Positions 44,026 through 51,789 of a stretch of 51,789 nucleotides of DNA are shown in pieces. The stretch comes from Hyphomicrobiales bacterium (lineage in GTDB: Bacteria; Pseudomonadota; Alphaproteobacteria; Rhizobiales; Methyloligellaceae). The position numbers were made by a program, and so were the translations under genes. Where the stretch lies: assembly GCA_028280515.1 (NCBI GenBank), contig JANQLP010000162.1, positions 90,092 to 141,880 of the forward strand, in the 5' to 3' direction. Every line of letters begins with the position of its first letter. Position 1 is the first letter of the stretch. Under the pieces are notes generated by a model. That model saw nothing but the letters and a program-made list of their open reading frames with translations, was not told where the DNA came from and did not search any database.

Positions 44026-44772
44026 CTAGCGATACAATGGATTGGGATGATCGAACCTGCATCCGGCATCCCACTCGGAGCGCTGGTTGCCATGTGCGGG
44101 GATGCCGCCTTCGTCGCGCAGGATGCGCGCAAGGTGCATCAGGTTCCATGTCATGAATGTCGTATTGCGCTGTGTGAAATCGTTCTCGGGGCCGCCTGAG
44201 CCCGGATCGAGATAGGACGGTCCGGGTCCCGCCTCCCCGAGCCAGCCGGCGTCCGCTTGCGGAGGAATGACGCACCCCAGGTGCGAGAGCGAATAGAGAA
44301 TGTTCATGGAGCAGTGTTTGGCGCCGTCTTCATTCCCCGTGATCAGGCACCCGCCGACTTTGCCGTAATAGGCGTATTGTCCGTTTTCGTTGAGATCGCT
44401 CGATGACGCATAGAGCCGCTCGATCACCTGGGTGCAGACGGACGACTTCTCGCCGAGCCATATTGGCGATCCGATGATCAGAATGTCGGCAGCCTTTACC
44501 TTCTCGTATATTTCCGGCCAGTCGTCCTTTTCCCATCCATGCTCTGTCATGTCAGGGTAAACACCGAACGCAAGATCGTAATCCACCGGCCGGATGTCCG
44601 TGGTTTCGATGCCGTTTTTCTCAAGAATCGCCTTTGACACTTCTATCAGGCCGTTGGTGTGCGACATCTCAGGCGATTTCTTGAGGGTGCAGTTCAGGAA
44701 CAGGGCCTTCAGCCCGGAAAAATCCCATTTCGACTGGCTGCAGAGGGATTCCTGTTTTTCGCTCAGGGTCAT
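44026..44772 (-). CDS. Flavodoxin-fold FMN reductase
   Basis: A 248-residue NADPH-dependent FMN reductase/flavodoxin-like protein. It shows ALFLNCTLKKSPEMSHTNG (phosphate loop region), ADILIIGSPIWLGEKSSVCTQVIERL and GGCLITGNEDGAKHCSMNI. It is soluble, with no signal peptide. Base composition is visibly lower in G+C than the surrounding genes. Its physiological reductant/acceptor pair is unknown, and it has no functional partner gene next to it. Confidence 0.88.
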   Translation of the reverse strand: MTLSEKQESLCSQSKWDFSGLKALFLNCTLKKSPEMSHTNGLIEVSKAILEKNGIETTDIRPVDYDLAFGVYPDMTEHGWEKDDWPEIYEKVKAADILIIGSPIWLGEKSSVCTQVIERLYASSSDLNENGQYAYYGKVGGCLITGNEDGAKHCSMNILYSLSHLGCVIPPQADAGWLGEAGPGPSYLDPGSGGPENDFTQRNTTFMTWNLMHLARILRDEGGIPAHGNQRSEWDAGCRFDHPNPLYR

Positions 44773-44861
44773 CGGTCATGTCCTTTCATTCTAATCCGTC
44801 CGACTGAGGATAATGTCGCAATATGCCTATCAAAGAGAACGTCACCGAGCGGCGTTTTGGA

Positions 44862-46244
44862 TTACACAAGCCAGATCGCGGCAAGGCCGAGAAAGGCGAA
44901 AAACCCGACGACATCAGTGACGGTGGTAACGAAAGCGCCGGACGCGATAGCCGGATCGATATCCAGCGCATCGAGAGCCATCGGGATCAGGATGCCGAAC
45001 AGCCCGGCGACGATGAGATTGATGATCATGGCCGCGCCGATCACAAGCCCCAACGTGTCGCTGCCGAACCAGAAGAACGCAACCGTCCCCATTATCACGG
45101 CGAACAACAGGCCGTTGAGCAATCCCACGAGGGTTTCACGCAGGATAACGCGTAACGCGTTGACACGGCCGAGCTCACGGGTCGCAAGCGCGCGCACGGC
45201 AACGGTCATGGATTGCGTGCCCGCATTGCCGCCCATGGATGCAACGATCGGCATCAGAATGGCGAGCGCGACCATCTGCTTGAGTGTCGCGCCGAACAGG
45301 CTGATCACCCATGAGGCAAGCACCGCGGTTCCCAGATTGACCGCCAACCAGACGAACCGGTTGCGGGTCGTGCGAAATACCGTGTCCGATATGGATTCAT
45401 CGCCAACGCCACCGAGTCGGTGAATGTCCTCCTGCGCCTCTTCGGTGATAACTTCCATGATGTCGTCGGCCGTAATCACGCCGAGAAGCCGGTCATCGGC
45501 ATCGACCACCGGGGCGGAAATCAGGTCGTAACGCTCGAATTCGAGGGCAACCTCTTCCTGGTCCTGCTCCGCCGTGACCTGATGCAGTTCCTGATCGGCA
45601 ACGTCCTTGATCGCCACCGGGCGCTTCGTTCGGAGCAGCCGGTCGAGCGGCACCCGTCCGATGAGATGATGCGCCGGGTCGACGACCCAGATGAACGAGA
45701 ACGTATTGGGAAGGTCCTCCTCCTCGCGCATATAGTCGATGGTCTGGCCGACGGACCAGAACGGCGGAACGGAAATGTAATCCGTCTGCATGAGGCGGCC
45801 GGCGGAGTCTTCGGGAAAGTCGAGCGCGCGCTGCAGCACCACACGCTCCGGGCGCGGCAGCTTGGCAAGGATTTCGCTCTGTTCGCTCTCGTCGAGGTCT
45901 TCGAGAAGATAGACGGCGTCGTCCGATTCCAGTTCGCGGACGGCTTCGGCGACCTGCTCGGGCGGCATCGCCTCGAGAACCTGGTCGCGGACCGGCTCCT
46001 CGAGCTCGCTCAGGGTTTCGGGATTGAAATCGTCGCCAAGGGCGTCAATGAGCTGCTCGCGCTGGTCCTGCCGCAACAACTCGATGAGGTCTGCCAGGTC
46101 GGCTTCGTGAATGTTGCCCGCGAGTCTGCGAACCTTCTTCGTCTTGCCCGCATCCAGCGCCTTTTCGACCGAGCGAACGAACTTCGGCAGAAGAGCACCT
46201 TCCGCGTCGCGAATGTCCACTTCGGCTTGAGCTTGCTGCGTCAT
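44862..46244 (-). CDS. mgtE: Magnesium transporter MgtE
   Basis: A 460-residue Mg2+ channel. Residues 25-145 form the acidic N domain (ELEEPVRDQVLEAMPPEQVAEAVRELESDDAVYLLEDLDE). Two CBS domains follow, and five membrane helices occupy the C-terminal 180 residues, with SMGGNAGTQSMTVAVRALA at the permeation region. The N and CBS domains sense cytosolic Mg2+ and gate the pore. Full length. It is divergent from the deacetylase gene. Confidence 0.95.
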   Translation of the reverse strand: MTQQAQAEVDIRDAEGALLPKFVRSVEKALDAGKTKKVRRLAGNIHEADLADLIELLRQDQREQLIDALGDDFNPETLSELEEPVRDQVLEAMPPEQVAEAVRELESDDAVYLLEDLDESEQSEILAKLPRPERVVLQRALDFPEDSAGRLMQTDYISVPPFWSVGQTIDYMREEEDLPNTFSFIWVVDPAHHLIGRVPLDRLLRTKRPVAIKDVADQELHQVTAEQDQEEVALEFERYDLISAPVVDADDRLLGVITADDIMEVITEEAQEDIHRLGGVGDESISDTVFRTTRNRFVWLAVNLGTAVLASWVISLFGATLKQMVALAILMPIVASMGGNAGTQSMTVAVRALATRELGRVNALRVILRETLVGLLNGLLFAVIMGTVAFFWFGSDTLGLVIGAAMIINLIVAGLFGILIPMALDALDIDPAIASGAFVTTVTDVVGFFAFLGLAAIWLV

Positions 46245-46412
46245 TCAGATCGGCAACCCGGTTTTTGAAGGTTGAGTGTTGCACAAGCGAAACAGTCTTC
46301 GAGAATCATCACCCCGTCCCGGTATGTGGCCGTATTAACGCTTGTTTCCGGAATTTCTCCAGTCAAAAATATTCGTGTCAGTTTGCGTATCCCAGCCACC
46401 AGGGGGGGTGTA

Positions 46413-47279
46413 ATGCGTTACAGGGTGGCTAGCCTTTCCATGTGCGCGCTTGCGTCTCTGAGCGTCCCACCTGCAACAGCTAGCGAATGCCATCACCATG
46501 AGACCGCGCTCGGCGTCTCACGGGTTCTCCATGTCGATACGACAGACGGTCCGTTGTTCGGCACGCTGCAATATGAGCAGACGCTCGATCTCGAACCGAA
46601 AGAAGTCGTCCTGACGTTCGATGACGGACCGCATCCCTATACGACCGGCCGCGTGCTGGAGGCCCTGAGGAAGGAATGCGTGAAGGCGACCTTCTTCCCG
46701 GTCGGCAACATGGCGGAGCAATATTCGCAAGTGCTGCAGGAAGTCTCCGCGGACGGTCACACGATCGGCGCGCACACATGGTCGCATCGGAACATGCGCA
46801 GGCTCTCGAAGGCGCGGGCAACCCAACAGATTGAGCGTGGTTTTCGTGCGGTCGACGAAGCTGCGGACATCCAGATCGCTCCGTTCTTCCGGTTTCCCGG
46901 ACTGAAAGACAGCAAGGCGATGATCGCCCATGCCGCGCGACAGAACTACGCGGTCTTCTCGACCGACGTCACGTCGGACGACTGGCGCGGCATCGGCCCG
47001 CGCACCATTATCCGCCGCACCATGACGCGCCTGCGGCGCCAAAATGGCGGGATCGTGCTGTTTCATGACACCAAGCGCGCCACCGCGACCGCCCTGCCCG
47101 GACTGCTCAAGGCTTTAAAAAAGGACGGGTACAGGATCGTGCATATCGTCCCGCATCAGACATACGACGCGTTGAGGGATGTCCCGACGACCGGCGTGCC
47201 TGAAGCTGCAACCGTGGCCGATCTCAAGGACCCGTCGCATACAGGTACCGACGATGCGCGCGCGCCGATCAAACGCTGA
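46413..47279 (+). CDS. Secreted polysaccharide deacetylase
   Basis: A 288-residue carbohydrate esterase 4 (NodB-like) protein with a signal peptide (RVASLSMCALASLSVPPATAS). The metal motif is LTFDDGPHP (Asp70-Asp71) with the His pair in GAHTWSHRNM, and the RFPGLKDS motif 3 is present. It should deacetylate an N-acetylated envelope polysaccharide, for example peptidoglycan. This is unrelated in composition to the AT-rich deacetylase at 18765. ATG 46413 is preceded by AGGGGGGG and is placed just before the signal peptide. Confidence 0.92.
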   Translation: MRYRVASLSMCALASLSVPPATASECHHHETALGVSRVLHVDTTDGPLFGTLQYEQTLDLEPKEVVLTFDDGPHPYTTGRVLEALRKECVKATFFPVGNMAEQYSQVLQEVSADGHTIGAHTWSHRNMRRLSKARATQQIERGFRAVDEAADIQIAPFFRFPGLKDSKAMIAHAARQNYAVFSTDVTSDDWRGIGPRTIIRRTMTRLRRQNGGIVLFHDTKRATATALPGLLKALKKDGYRIVHIVPHQTYDALRDVPTTGVPEAATVADLKDPSHTGTDDARAPIKR

Positions 47280-47299
47280 CGCTGGGTGTTTGTGGAGAG

Positions 47300-47385
47300 T
47301 GGTGCGGTCGAGAGGAATCGAACCTCCACGGGCAATGCCCACAGCGCCCTCAACGCTGCGCGTCTACCAGTTCCGCCACGACCGC
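47300..47385 (-). tRNA. tRNA-Leu (anticodon GAG)
   Basis: Read on the minus strand, the acceptor GCGGTCG (5') pairs with the 3' CGACCGC, followed by A-CCA encoded in the genome (47300-47303). The D-arm region is GGCGGAACTGGTAGACGCG. The anticodon arm is CAGCG-TTGAGGG-CGCTG, anticodon GAG, reading CUC/CUU. The long variable arm GGGC-ATT-GCCC is the class II form of tRNA-Leu. It lies 20 bases after the convergent deacetylase gene. Confidence 0.95.
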
Positions 47386-47502
47386 ACTGGTTGAAGCCCG
47401 CGAACCGCGAGCCGCCGTCCCATGTAGCAAACCACGCCAGAGCGGGCAAGCGCGACCGCGCGATCGACTCGCCCGGTCGTGGTCGCAAACGCAATGCCGC
47501 GT

Positions 47503-47739
47503 CTAACGGTCCTTGGCGGGGATCTTCTTGGTGATCGTGACGGCGATCCTGTCGCCCTTCACCACTACATCTCCCATGGCTATGGGTGTGTTGTTGGCAA
47601 GGATTTGAACCTGCTCGTTATCAAGCGTGTCGAGCTCGATGACTGCGCCGCGGCCCATCTTCAGCAGATGGTTGACGGGCATTGTCGAGTCGCCAAGAAC
47701 GACCGTGAGCTCTATCGGTACGGTATTGATTGATTCCAT
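47503..47739 (-). CDS. FliN-type (SpoA-domain) short protein
   Basis: A 78-residue protein that is essentially one SpoA domain: ELTVVLGDSTMPVNHLLKMG, RGAVIELDTLDNEQVQIL and ANNTPIAMGDVVVKGDRIAV. This is the C-terminal domain of FliN, a flagellar motor-switch subunit. No other flagellar gene is near it, so it is either an isolated fliN or a stand-alone SpoA paralogue. The start ATG is at 47739. Only the SpoA domain is present, which is shorter than most FliN proteins. Confidence 0.75.
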   Translation of the reverse strand: MESINTVPIELTVVLGDSTMPVNHLLKMGRGAVIELDTLDNEQVQILANNTPIAMGDVVVKGDRIAVTITKKIPAKDR

Positions 47740-47884
47740 TGCGCGTCACAAACTCTTGTTGCCTGCCTGTCGTTACACAGGTGAGCAGACGCGACACAAT
47801 GAATTGCTCGTCCTGATAGGACTCACTTTTCACGATTGAGGTTACCGCTTGGTAAAGCTGCAGGATATTTGTTCAGCACGTTCG

Positions 47885-48571
47885 GTGACGGAACTTCCCG
47901 TCCAACCGGTTGAGTGGCGCGTCAGCCGCTCGCCGGTGGCTTATGCCGACGCCGTCGCGGAAATGGAACAGCGCGTCACGGACATCCGTTCCGGTACGGC
48001 GCCGGAGTGCGTCTGGCTGCTGGAACATCCGCCGCTGTACACCGCCGGAACAAGCGCCGCACCATCCGATCTGCTCACGCCTGACCGGTTTCCGGTGTTC
48101 AGGACCGGACGCGGCGGCCAATACACGTATCACGGTCCGGGACAACGCATCGCCTACGTGATGCTCGATCTGACGACACGCCGCAGGGACGTGCGCGCAT
48201 TCGTCTGCGCGTTGGAGGACTGGGTTATCACCTCGCTCAAACGGTTCGGCGTCACCGGAGAGCGCCGCGCGGGCCGAATCGGCGTGTGGGTACCGCGCCC
48301 GGAACTGGGGCCAAACCGGGAAGACAAGATTGCCGCCATCGGCGTGCGCGTGCGCCGCTGGGTCACCTTTCACGGGCTCAGTCTGAACGTCGATCCGGAT
48401 CTTGAGCATTATTCGGGCATCGTGCCCTGCGGGGTGCAGGACCACGGGATCACGAGCCTTGCCGATCTCGGCGTATCCGTAAGCATGGAAGAGGTGGATC
48501 AGGTGCTGCGCGAGGTGTTTGAGGACCGGTTCGGGCCCGCACGTTCACCGCACCTCACCTTGAGCGCCTGA
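47885..48571 (+). CDS. lipB: Octanoyltransferase LipB
   Basis: Moves an octanoyl group from acyl carrier protein to lipoyl-dependent enzymes, the first step of lipoate attachment. Family motifs are [50 protein letters not shown] with the catalytic Lys, and GIVPCGV with the nucleophilic Cys. I chose GTG 47885 (MTELPVQ...) for family-like length (228 residues); TTG 47849 is an alternative that adds 12 residues. It converges with and overlaps the acylphosphatase gene by 17 bases. Confidence 0.93.
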   Translation: MTELPVQPVEWRVSRSPVAYADAVAEMEQRVTDIRSGTAPECVWLLEHPPLYTAGTSAAPSDLLTPDRFPVFRTGRGGQYTYHGPGQRIAYVMLDLTTRRRDVRAFVCALEDWVITSLKRFGVTGERRAGRIGVWVPRPELGPNREDKIAAIGVRVRRWVTFHGLSLNVDPDLEHYSGIVPCGVQDHGITSLADLGVSVSMEEVDQVLREVFEDRFGPARSPHLTLSA

Positions 48572-48866
48572 CGCGAAAGCCGCGGTCCACAGTGTGGGTG
48601 TGCGGTTGCGATTTGACTTCGGTCACCTGCGCCAGCGGTGGCCCCTCCTCGCAGCGGCGGAGCATTTCATTGACCGTGTCCGGGGGACCCGAAAAGACCG
48701 CCTGCACGGTGCCGTCGCGCCGGTTCTGAACCCAGCCGTCGAGGTCAAGCGCGCGCGCATTTTCGACCGTCCAGCCGCGGAACCACACCCCCTGCACACG
48801 TCCCGTGATCAACACCTTGATCGTTGAGATCTGATGATACGGATTGCGCGCGCCGCGTGGGATCAT
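48555..48866 (-). CDS. Acylphosphatase
   Basis: A small enzyme (up to 103 residues) that hydrolyses acyl phosphates. The catalytic loop [12 protein letters not shown] contains the active-site Arg, and [11 protein letters not shown] the active-site Asn. The start ATG at 48866 overlaps the TGA of the DUF6356 gene (ATGA), so the two are likely coupled. The first ~14 residues are atypical, so a later start cannot be excluded. The 3' end overlaps the convergent lipB gene. Confidence 0.9.
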   Translation of the reverse strand: MIPRGARNPYHQISTIKVLITGRVQGVWFRGWTVENARALDLDGWVQNRRDGTVQAVFSGPPDTVNEMLRRCEEGPPLAQVTEVKSQPHTHTVDRGFRVRRSR

Positions 48867-49105
48867 TTTACCTCGGCTGTTGCCTTCACCGTGCCCGACT
48901 GCGTCCGGACCCTGTTGGTGATCATCCGGTCATGCAGTTCGGCAATGATGCCGCTTCCGGCTCGCACACATATGAACGGAAAGACGGCGTGCAGCAAGCA
49001 GCAGATCGCACCCACAAACATCCGCGCCGAAAACGACACCGCGGACGCCATGTGCTCGAAATAGGTTTCTCCGACGGAATTCGGGTGCTCTGTAAAGAGT
49101 TTCAT
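48863..49105 (-). CDS. DUF6356 family small membrane protein
   Basis: An 80-residue protein with one central hydrophobic segment (about residues 22-47: VSFSARMFVGAICCLLHAVFPF). It starts MKLFTEHPNSVGETYFEHM and ends in HDRMITNRV, features of DUF6356. Function unknown. The acylphosphatase gene begins within its stop codon. The AT-rich segment upstream (to 49270) probably holds its promoter. Confidence 0.75.
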   Translation of the reverse strand: MKLFTEHPNSVGETYFEHMASAVSFSARMFVGAICCLLHAVFPFICVRAGSGIIAELHDRMITNRVRTQSGTVKATAEVK

Positions 49106-49281
49106 GGCCTACGCTCCCAAGACAGTGGTGTTTGTCAAAAGATAGCGCAGCTCCGAGGGAATGCGATTCCTAACTTTCCAATATACCGAGATATATTAGG
49201 ATTATTTTCATGAAAATCATATTAACATAGGAATTTTTTTCTTTTTTATATTGATAAATAGAATTTAAGAGCAATCCACCT

Positions 49282-49770
49282 TCAAAGGTATCGAATCGGG
49301 CGCGCGCCCCGGATAACAGGCACCTGCTTTTCGCCGATTGCCCCTCTCGGGAGCCATGAACGCAGCTCTTCAAGATAATGCGGCGGCAGGTCGAAAGCCT
49401 CCGCGCCCGGCAGGACGGAGGTCATCATGTAGCGCACACGCGCCCGTCCGTCATAGGTTCGCGTTCCGATATAGGTAACCGCGGGGGCGGGCGTGCCGCA
49501 GGACGTGCGAATATCCACGTGACGCCGCAGATAATTGCCCCATGCGACACCCTCAAATCTGTCCAGCAGGTGAAAATGGGCCGGTGTGCAGCGCCACAGG
49601 ACGCCATGCACGACGCCGCCTGTCTGCGGCCTGATAGCGGCGGAGCCGCGGGTGTTCGCATGAAACCGCCACTCATGGAGCGCCGCACGCCCGACGGGGC
49701 GCGCGCCGGGGCAACGAAACGCCATCTGTTTCGCGCACATGTTCGATCCGTAGGCGAAATACAACCGCAT
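49282..49770 (-). CDS. Gamma-glutamylcyclotransferase-like protein
   Basis: A 162-residue protein of the gamma-glutamylcyclotransferase (AIG2-like) fold. The N-terminal substrate motif YFAYGSNMCAKQM is intact, GGVVHGVLWRCTPAHFHLLDRFEGV contains the expected catalytic Glu, and TYIGTRTYDGRARVRYM follows. Members release 5-oxoproline from gamma-glutamyl amines or glutathione, or carry out related reactions. The precise substrate is unknown. It lies downstream of the small membrane gene and pccA on the same strand. Confidence 0.85.
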   Translation of the reverse strand: MRLYFAYGSNMCAKQMAFRCPGARPVGRAALHEWRFHANTRGSAAIRPQTGGVVHGVLWRCTPAHFHLLDRFEGVAWGNYLRRHVDIRTSCGTPAPAVTYIGTRTYDGRARVRYMMTSVLPGAEAFDLPPHYLEELRSWLPRGAIGEKQVPVIRGARPIRYL

Positions 49771-49788
49771 GTTCGTGAAACACGTTCC

Positions 49789-49953
49789 TCAGGCGTGGTC
49801 GCCAATCAACGCCAGAATGACGACCGGAATAAACCAGAAGCAGAGTCCCAGAAAGCCCCACACCATCGTATTTCGGTGCCTTTTCCTCGCCATTGCGACG
49901 CAGATTGCGCAAAACACGATACTGAGGACGACCGCAGCGACAAGTCCCACCAT
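49789..49953 (-). CDS. Small two-span membrane protein
   Basis: A 54-residue frame starting MVGLVAAVVLSIVFCAICVA, then ARKRHRNT and a second hydrophobic stretch WGFLGLCFWFIPVVILALI, ending GDHA. Two membrane spans with a short basic loop. It begins one base after the pccA stop on the same strand, so it would be translated from the same message. I do not recognise a named family; the loop-plus-GLLG-type second helix recurs in small bacterial membrane proteins of unknown function. It is unlikely to be chance because of the strong hydrophobic pattern and the position. Confidence 0.7.
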   Translation of the reverse strand: MVGLVAAVVLSIVFCAICVAMARKRHRNTMVWGFLGLCFWFIPVVILALIGDHA

Positions 49954-49954
49954 C

Positions 49955-51789
49955 CTACTCGAACTCAATGATCACCGCGTCGACGGCGAGGCTGTCTCCG
50001 GTCTCCGCATGGATCGCCGAAACCGTCGCGTCGCGTTCCGCGCGCAGAATGTTCTCCATCTTCATCGCCTCGACGACACACAGTGCCTCGCCGGCCTTGA
50101 CCGCCTGCCCTTCCTTGACATGCATCGCAACCACGAGCCCCGGCATCGGGCACAGCAACTGCTTCGACGTGTCCGGCGCCTCCTTGACCGGCATCAGCGC
50201 GGCGAGCTCCGCCTCGCGCAGAGTGTAGACGTAAGCGGGAACGTGAATCCCGCGGTAGGAAAGATCGTAACCGTTCAAGATCGGGCGCACCTGCACCGTG
50301 GTCCCGACGCCGTTTATCTCGCCTCTCCATAACGGTTCGCCGAACCACCAGTCGGACACGAGCACCCCCTTCTCGATCGCAGATCCCCGGTCATCGAGCA
50401 GCTTGACCTCAATATCCTCGCCGAAGCAGCCGGCCACCTTGACCTTGCGGGATGTGTCTCCGAGACGCACGACCCGCTGATCGGGAAAGCGCACCTCTTT
50501 CCCACCGATCTGGTCGGTGATCTGGCGCCGGCGCTGGTTGCCGAGATGGTCTATTGCCGCGGCAACCATGGTAAGCGTCTGCGCCTCCGCCTCGCTCGGT
50601 GCCCGAGGATGGAACCCGTCCGGGTACTCTTCTGCGAGAAACCCGGTCGTGAGCGCGCCCTCGCGCCAGCGCGGATGCTGCATCAGCGCGGAGAGGAACG
50701 GAACGTTGTGCTGTATGCCGTCGATGTAAAACGCGTCCAGCGCACCGATCATATGGTCCGTCGCAGCGTTGCGGTCCGGCCCGTGCGTGATCAGCTTGGC
50801 GATCATCGGATCGTAGTAGATGGATATCTCGCCGCCTTCGGCGACGCCGGTGTCATTGCGGATCGTCAGCCCGTAAAAGGTGCCCTCACGCGGCGGACGG
50901 TAGGCGGTCAGACGGCCCGTCGAGGGCAGGAAATTGCGGAACGGGTCTTCCGCGTAGACGCGTGATTCGATCGCCCAGCCGTTCAGCTTGATATCGTCCT
51001 GCTTCAGCTTGAGCTTCTCGCCGGCGGCCACGCGGATCATCTGCTCGACAAGATCGACGCCGGTGACGAGTTCCGTCACCGGGTGCTCCACCTGCAGCCG
51101 GGTGTTCATTTCCAGGAAGTAGAAGTTCTTGTCCTTGTCGGCGATAAACTCCACCGTGCCGGCGCTCGTATAATCGACGGCGCGGGCAAGCGCGACGGCC
51201 TGCTCCCCCATGGCCGCGCGGGTTTCCTCGTCGAGTAACGGGCTGGGTGCCTCCTCGATGACCTTCTGATTGCGCCGCTGGATTGAGCACTCGCGCTCAC
51301 CCAGATAGATCACGTTGCCATGGGTGTCGGCCAACACTTGGATCTCGATGTGGCGCGGTTCCTCGATGAACTTCTCGATGAAAATCCGGTCATCGCCGAA
51401 GCTGGATTTCGCTTCCGACTTCGAGAGCGCATAACCTTCCGCGACCTCGTCCTTCGAATAGGCGATGCGCATGCCCTTGCCGCCGCCGCCCGCGGACGCC
51501 TTGATCATCACCGGATAACCGATCTGGCCGGCGATCTTCGCCGCCTCCTTTTCATCCTCGATGACCCCGAGGTGGCCCGGCACGGTGCTGACTTCTGCCT
51601 TCGAGGCGAACTTCTTCGACTCGATCTTGTCACCCATCACCTTGATGGCTTTTTCGGGCGGACCGATGAAGGTGATTTTCGCCCGCTTCAACGCCCGCGC
51701 GAACTCGGCATTTTCCGACAGAAACCCGTAACCGGGGTGAATGGCCTCGGCGCCCGTTTCCTTGGCGGCGGCCACGATGTTCTTGATGA
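49955..51789 (-). CDS. pccA: Propionyl-CoA/acetyl-CoA carboxylase alpha subunit, N-terminus cut off
   Basis: Biotin-dependent carboxylase alpha subunit, probably PccA of propionyl-CoA carboxylase, converting propionyl-CoA to methylmalonyl-CoA. The frame runs to the window edge, so the first part of the biotin-carboxylase domain is missing. Visible are HPGYGFLSENAEF, KASAGGGGKGMRIA (ATP loop), GERECSIQRRNQKVIEE, FLEMNTRLQVEHPVTE, a BT-type linker domain and the biotinyl domain with AMKMEN (biotinylated Lys) near the C-terminus. No beta subunit lies in the window; the start would be to the right of 51789. Confidence 0.93.
   Translation of the reverse strand, partial: IKNIVAAAKETGAEAIHPGYGFLSENAEFARALKRAKITFIGPPEKAIKVMGDKIESKKFASKAEVSTVPGHLGVIEDEKEAAKIAGQIGYPVMIKASAGGGGKGMRIAYSKDEVAEGYALSKSEAKSSFGDDRIFIEKFIEEPRHIEIQVLADTHGNVIYLGERECSIQRRNQKVIEEAPSPLLDEETRAAMGEQAVALARAVDYTSAGTVEFIADKDKNFYFLEMNTRLQVEHPVTELVTGVDLVEQMIRVAAGEKLKLKQDDIKLNGWAIESRVYAEDPFRNFLPSTGRLTAYRPPREGTFYGLTIRNDTGVAEGGEISIYYDPMIAKLITHGPDRNAATDHMIGALDAFYIDGIQHNVPFLSALMQHPRWREGALTTGFLAEEYPDGFHPRAPSEAEAQTLTMVAAAIDHLGNQRRRQITDQIGGKEVRFPDQRVVRLGDTSRKVKVAGCFGEDIEVKLLDDRGSAIEKGVLVSDWWFGEPLWRGEINGVGTTVQVRPILNGYDLSYRGIHVPAYVYTLREAELAALMPVKEAPDTSKQLLCPMPGLVVAMHVKEGQAVKAGEALCVVEAMKMENILRAERDATVSAIHAETGDSLAVDAVIIEFE

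Noticed and set aside
48555-48571. Overlap of lipB and acylphosphatase ends
   Set aside because: A 17-base convergent overlap is common in compact genomes and both proteins are complete.
1-51789. CRISPR array, prophage, integrase or transposase
   Set aside because: No regularly spaced repeats, no phage structural genes and no recombinase motifs were found in any frame that looked coding. The insert therefore shows no mobilisation gene of its own.

Overview
The window looks like a chromosomal segment of an alphaproteobacterium, most likely of the Hyphomicrobiales (Rhizobiales) type. This is inferred from the divK-pleD pair, EipB (DUF1849), DUF1489, DUF3572 and DUF983 proteins, a phasin, a metal-site-deficient dihydroorotase next to pyrB, and high G+C coding sequence. 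Nearly all of it is ordinary housekeeping DNA.

Layout. 1-2.1 kb: end of a DUF599 membrane protein and an AidB-type acyl-CoA dehydrogenase. 2.2-11.9 kb: a compact plus-strand run pyrB-pyrC'-plsY-dprA-topA-rnr-DUF983 (pyrimidines, phospholipid, DNA uptake/topology, RNA decay). 11.9-20.6 kb: an accessory block holding a TPR-sulfotransferase, an autotransporter-like barrel, a Tat-exported DUF3500 protein and, between two copies of a composite repeat, an AT-rich insert. The insert carries a 3'-terminal fragment of guaA, a formyltransferase-fold gene and a polysaccharide deacetylase. 20.6-24.6 kb: rpmG (L33), the cell-cycle pair divK-pleD, DUF3572 and a ROK sugar kinase. 24.6-33.9 kb: eipB, an operon RidA-GDPD-DUF482-HIT, clpS-clpA, a phasin with its own promoter, operator-like array and terminator, and a SPOR-tailed D,D-carboxypeptidase. 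33.9-38.5 kb: DnaJ- and VWA-domain proteins, panC, DUF1489 and an ECF sigma/anti-sigma pair. 38.5-41.4 kb: a large GYF-RDD membrane protein with four tandem copies of a ~167-residue domain. 41.5-51.8 kb: rhodanese, YdcF, SRPBCC, LprI-like, flavodoxin, mgtE, a secreted polysaccharide deacetylase, tRNA-Leu(GAG), a lone FliN-type protein, lipB, acylphosphatase, DUF6356, a gamma-glutamylcyclotransferase-like protein, a 54-residue membrane protein and the truncated biotin carboxylase subunit PccA.

The strongest candidates for something new are the guaA-fragment/AT-rich insert with its bracketing composite repeats, the GYF-RDD-four-repeat protein, and the helically phased TGC-N3-GCA array at the phasin promoter. 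I found no CRISPR array, integrase, transposase or phage structural genes. G+C statements are by eye, and family assignments come from motif recognition, not from database searches.
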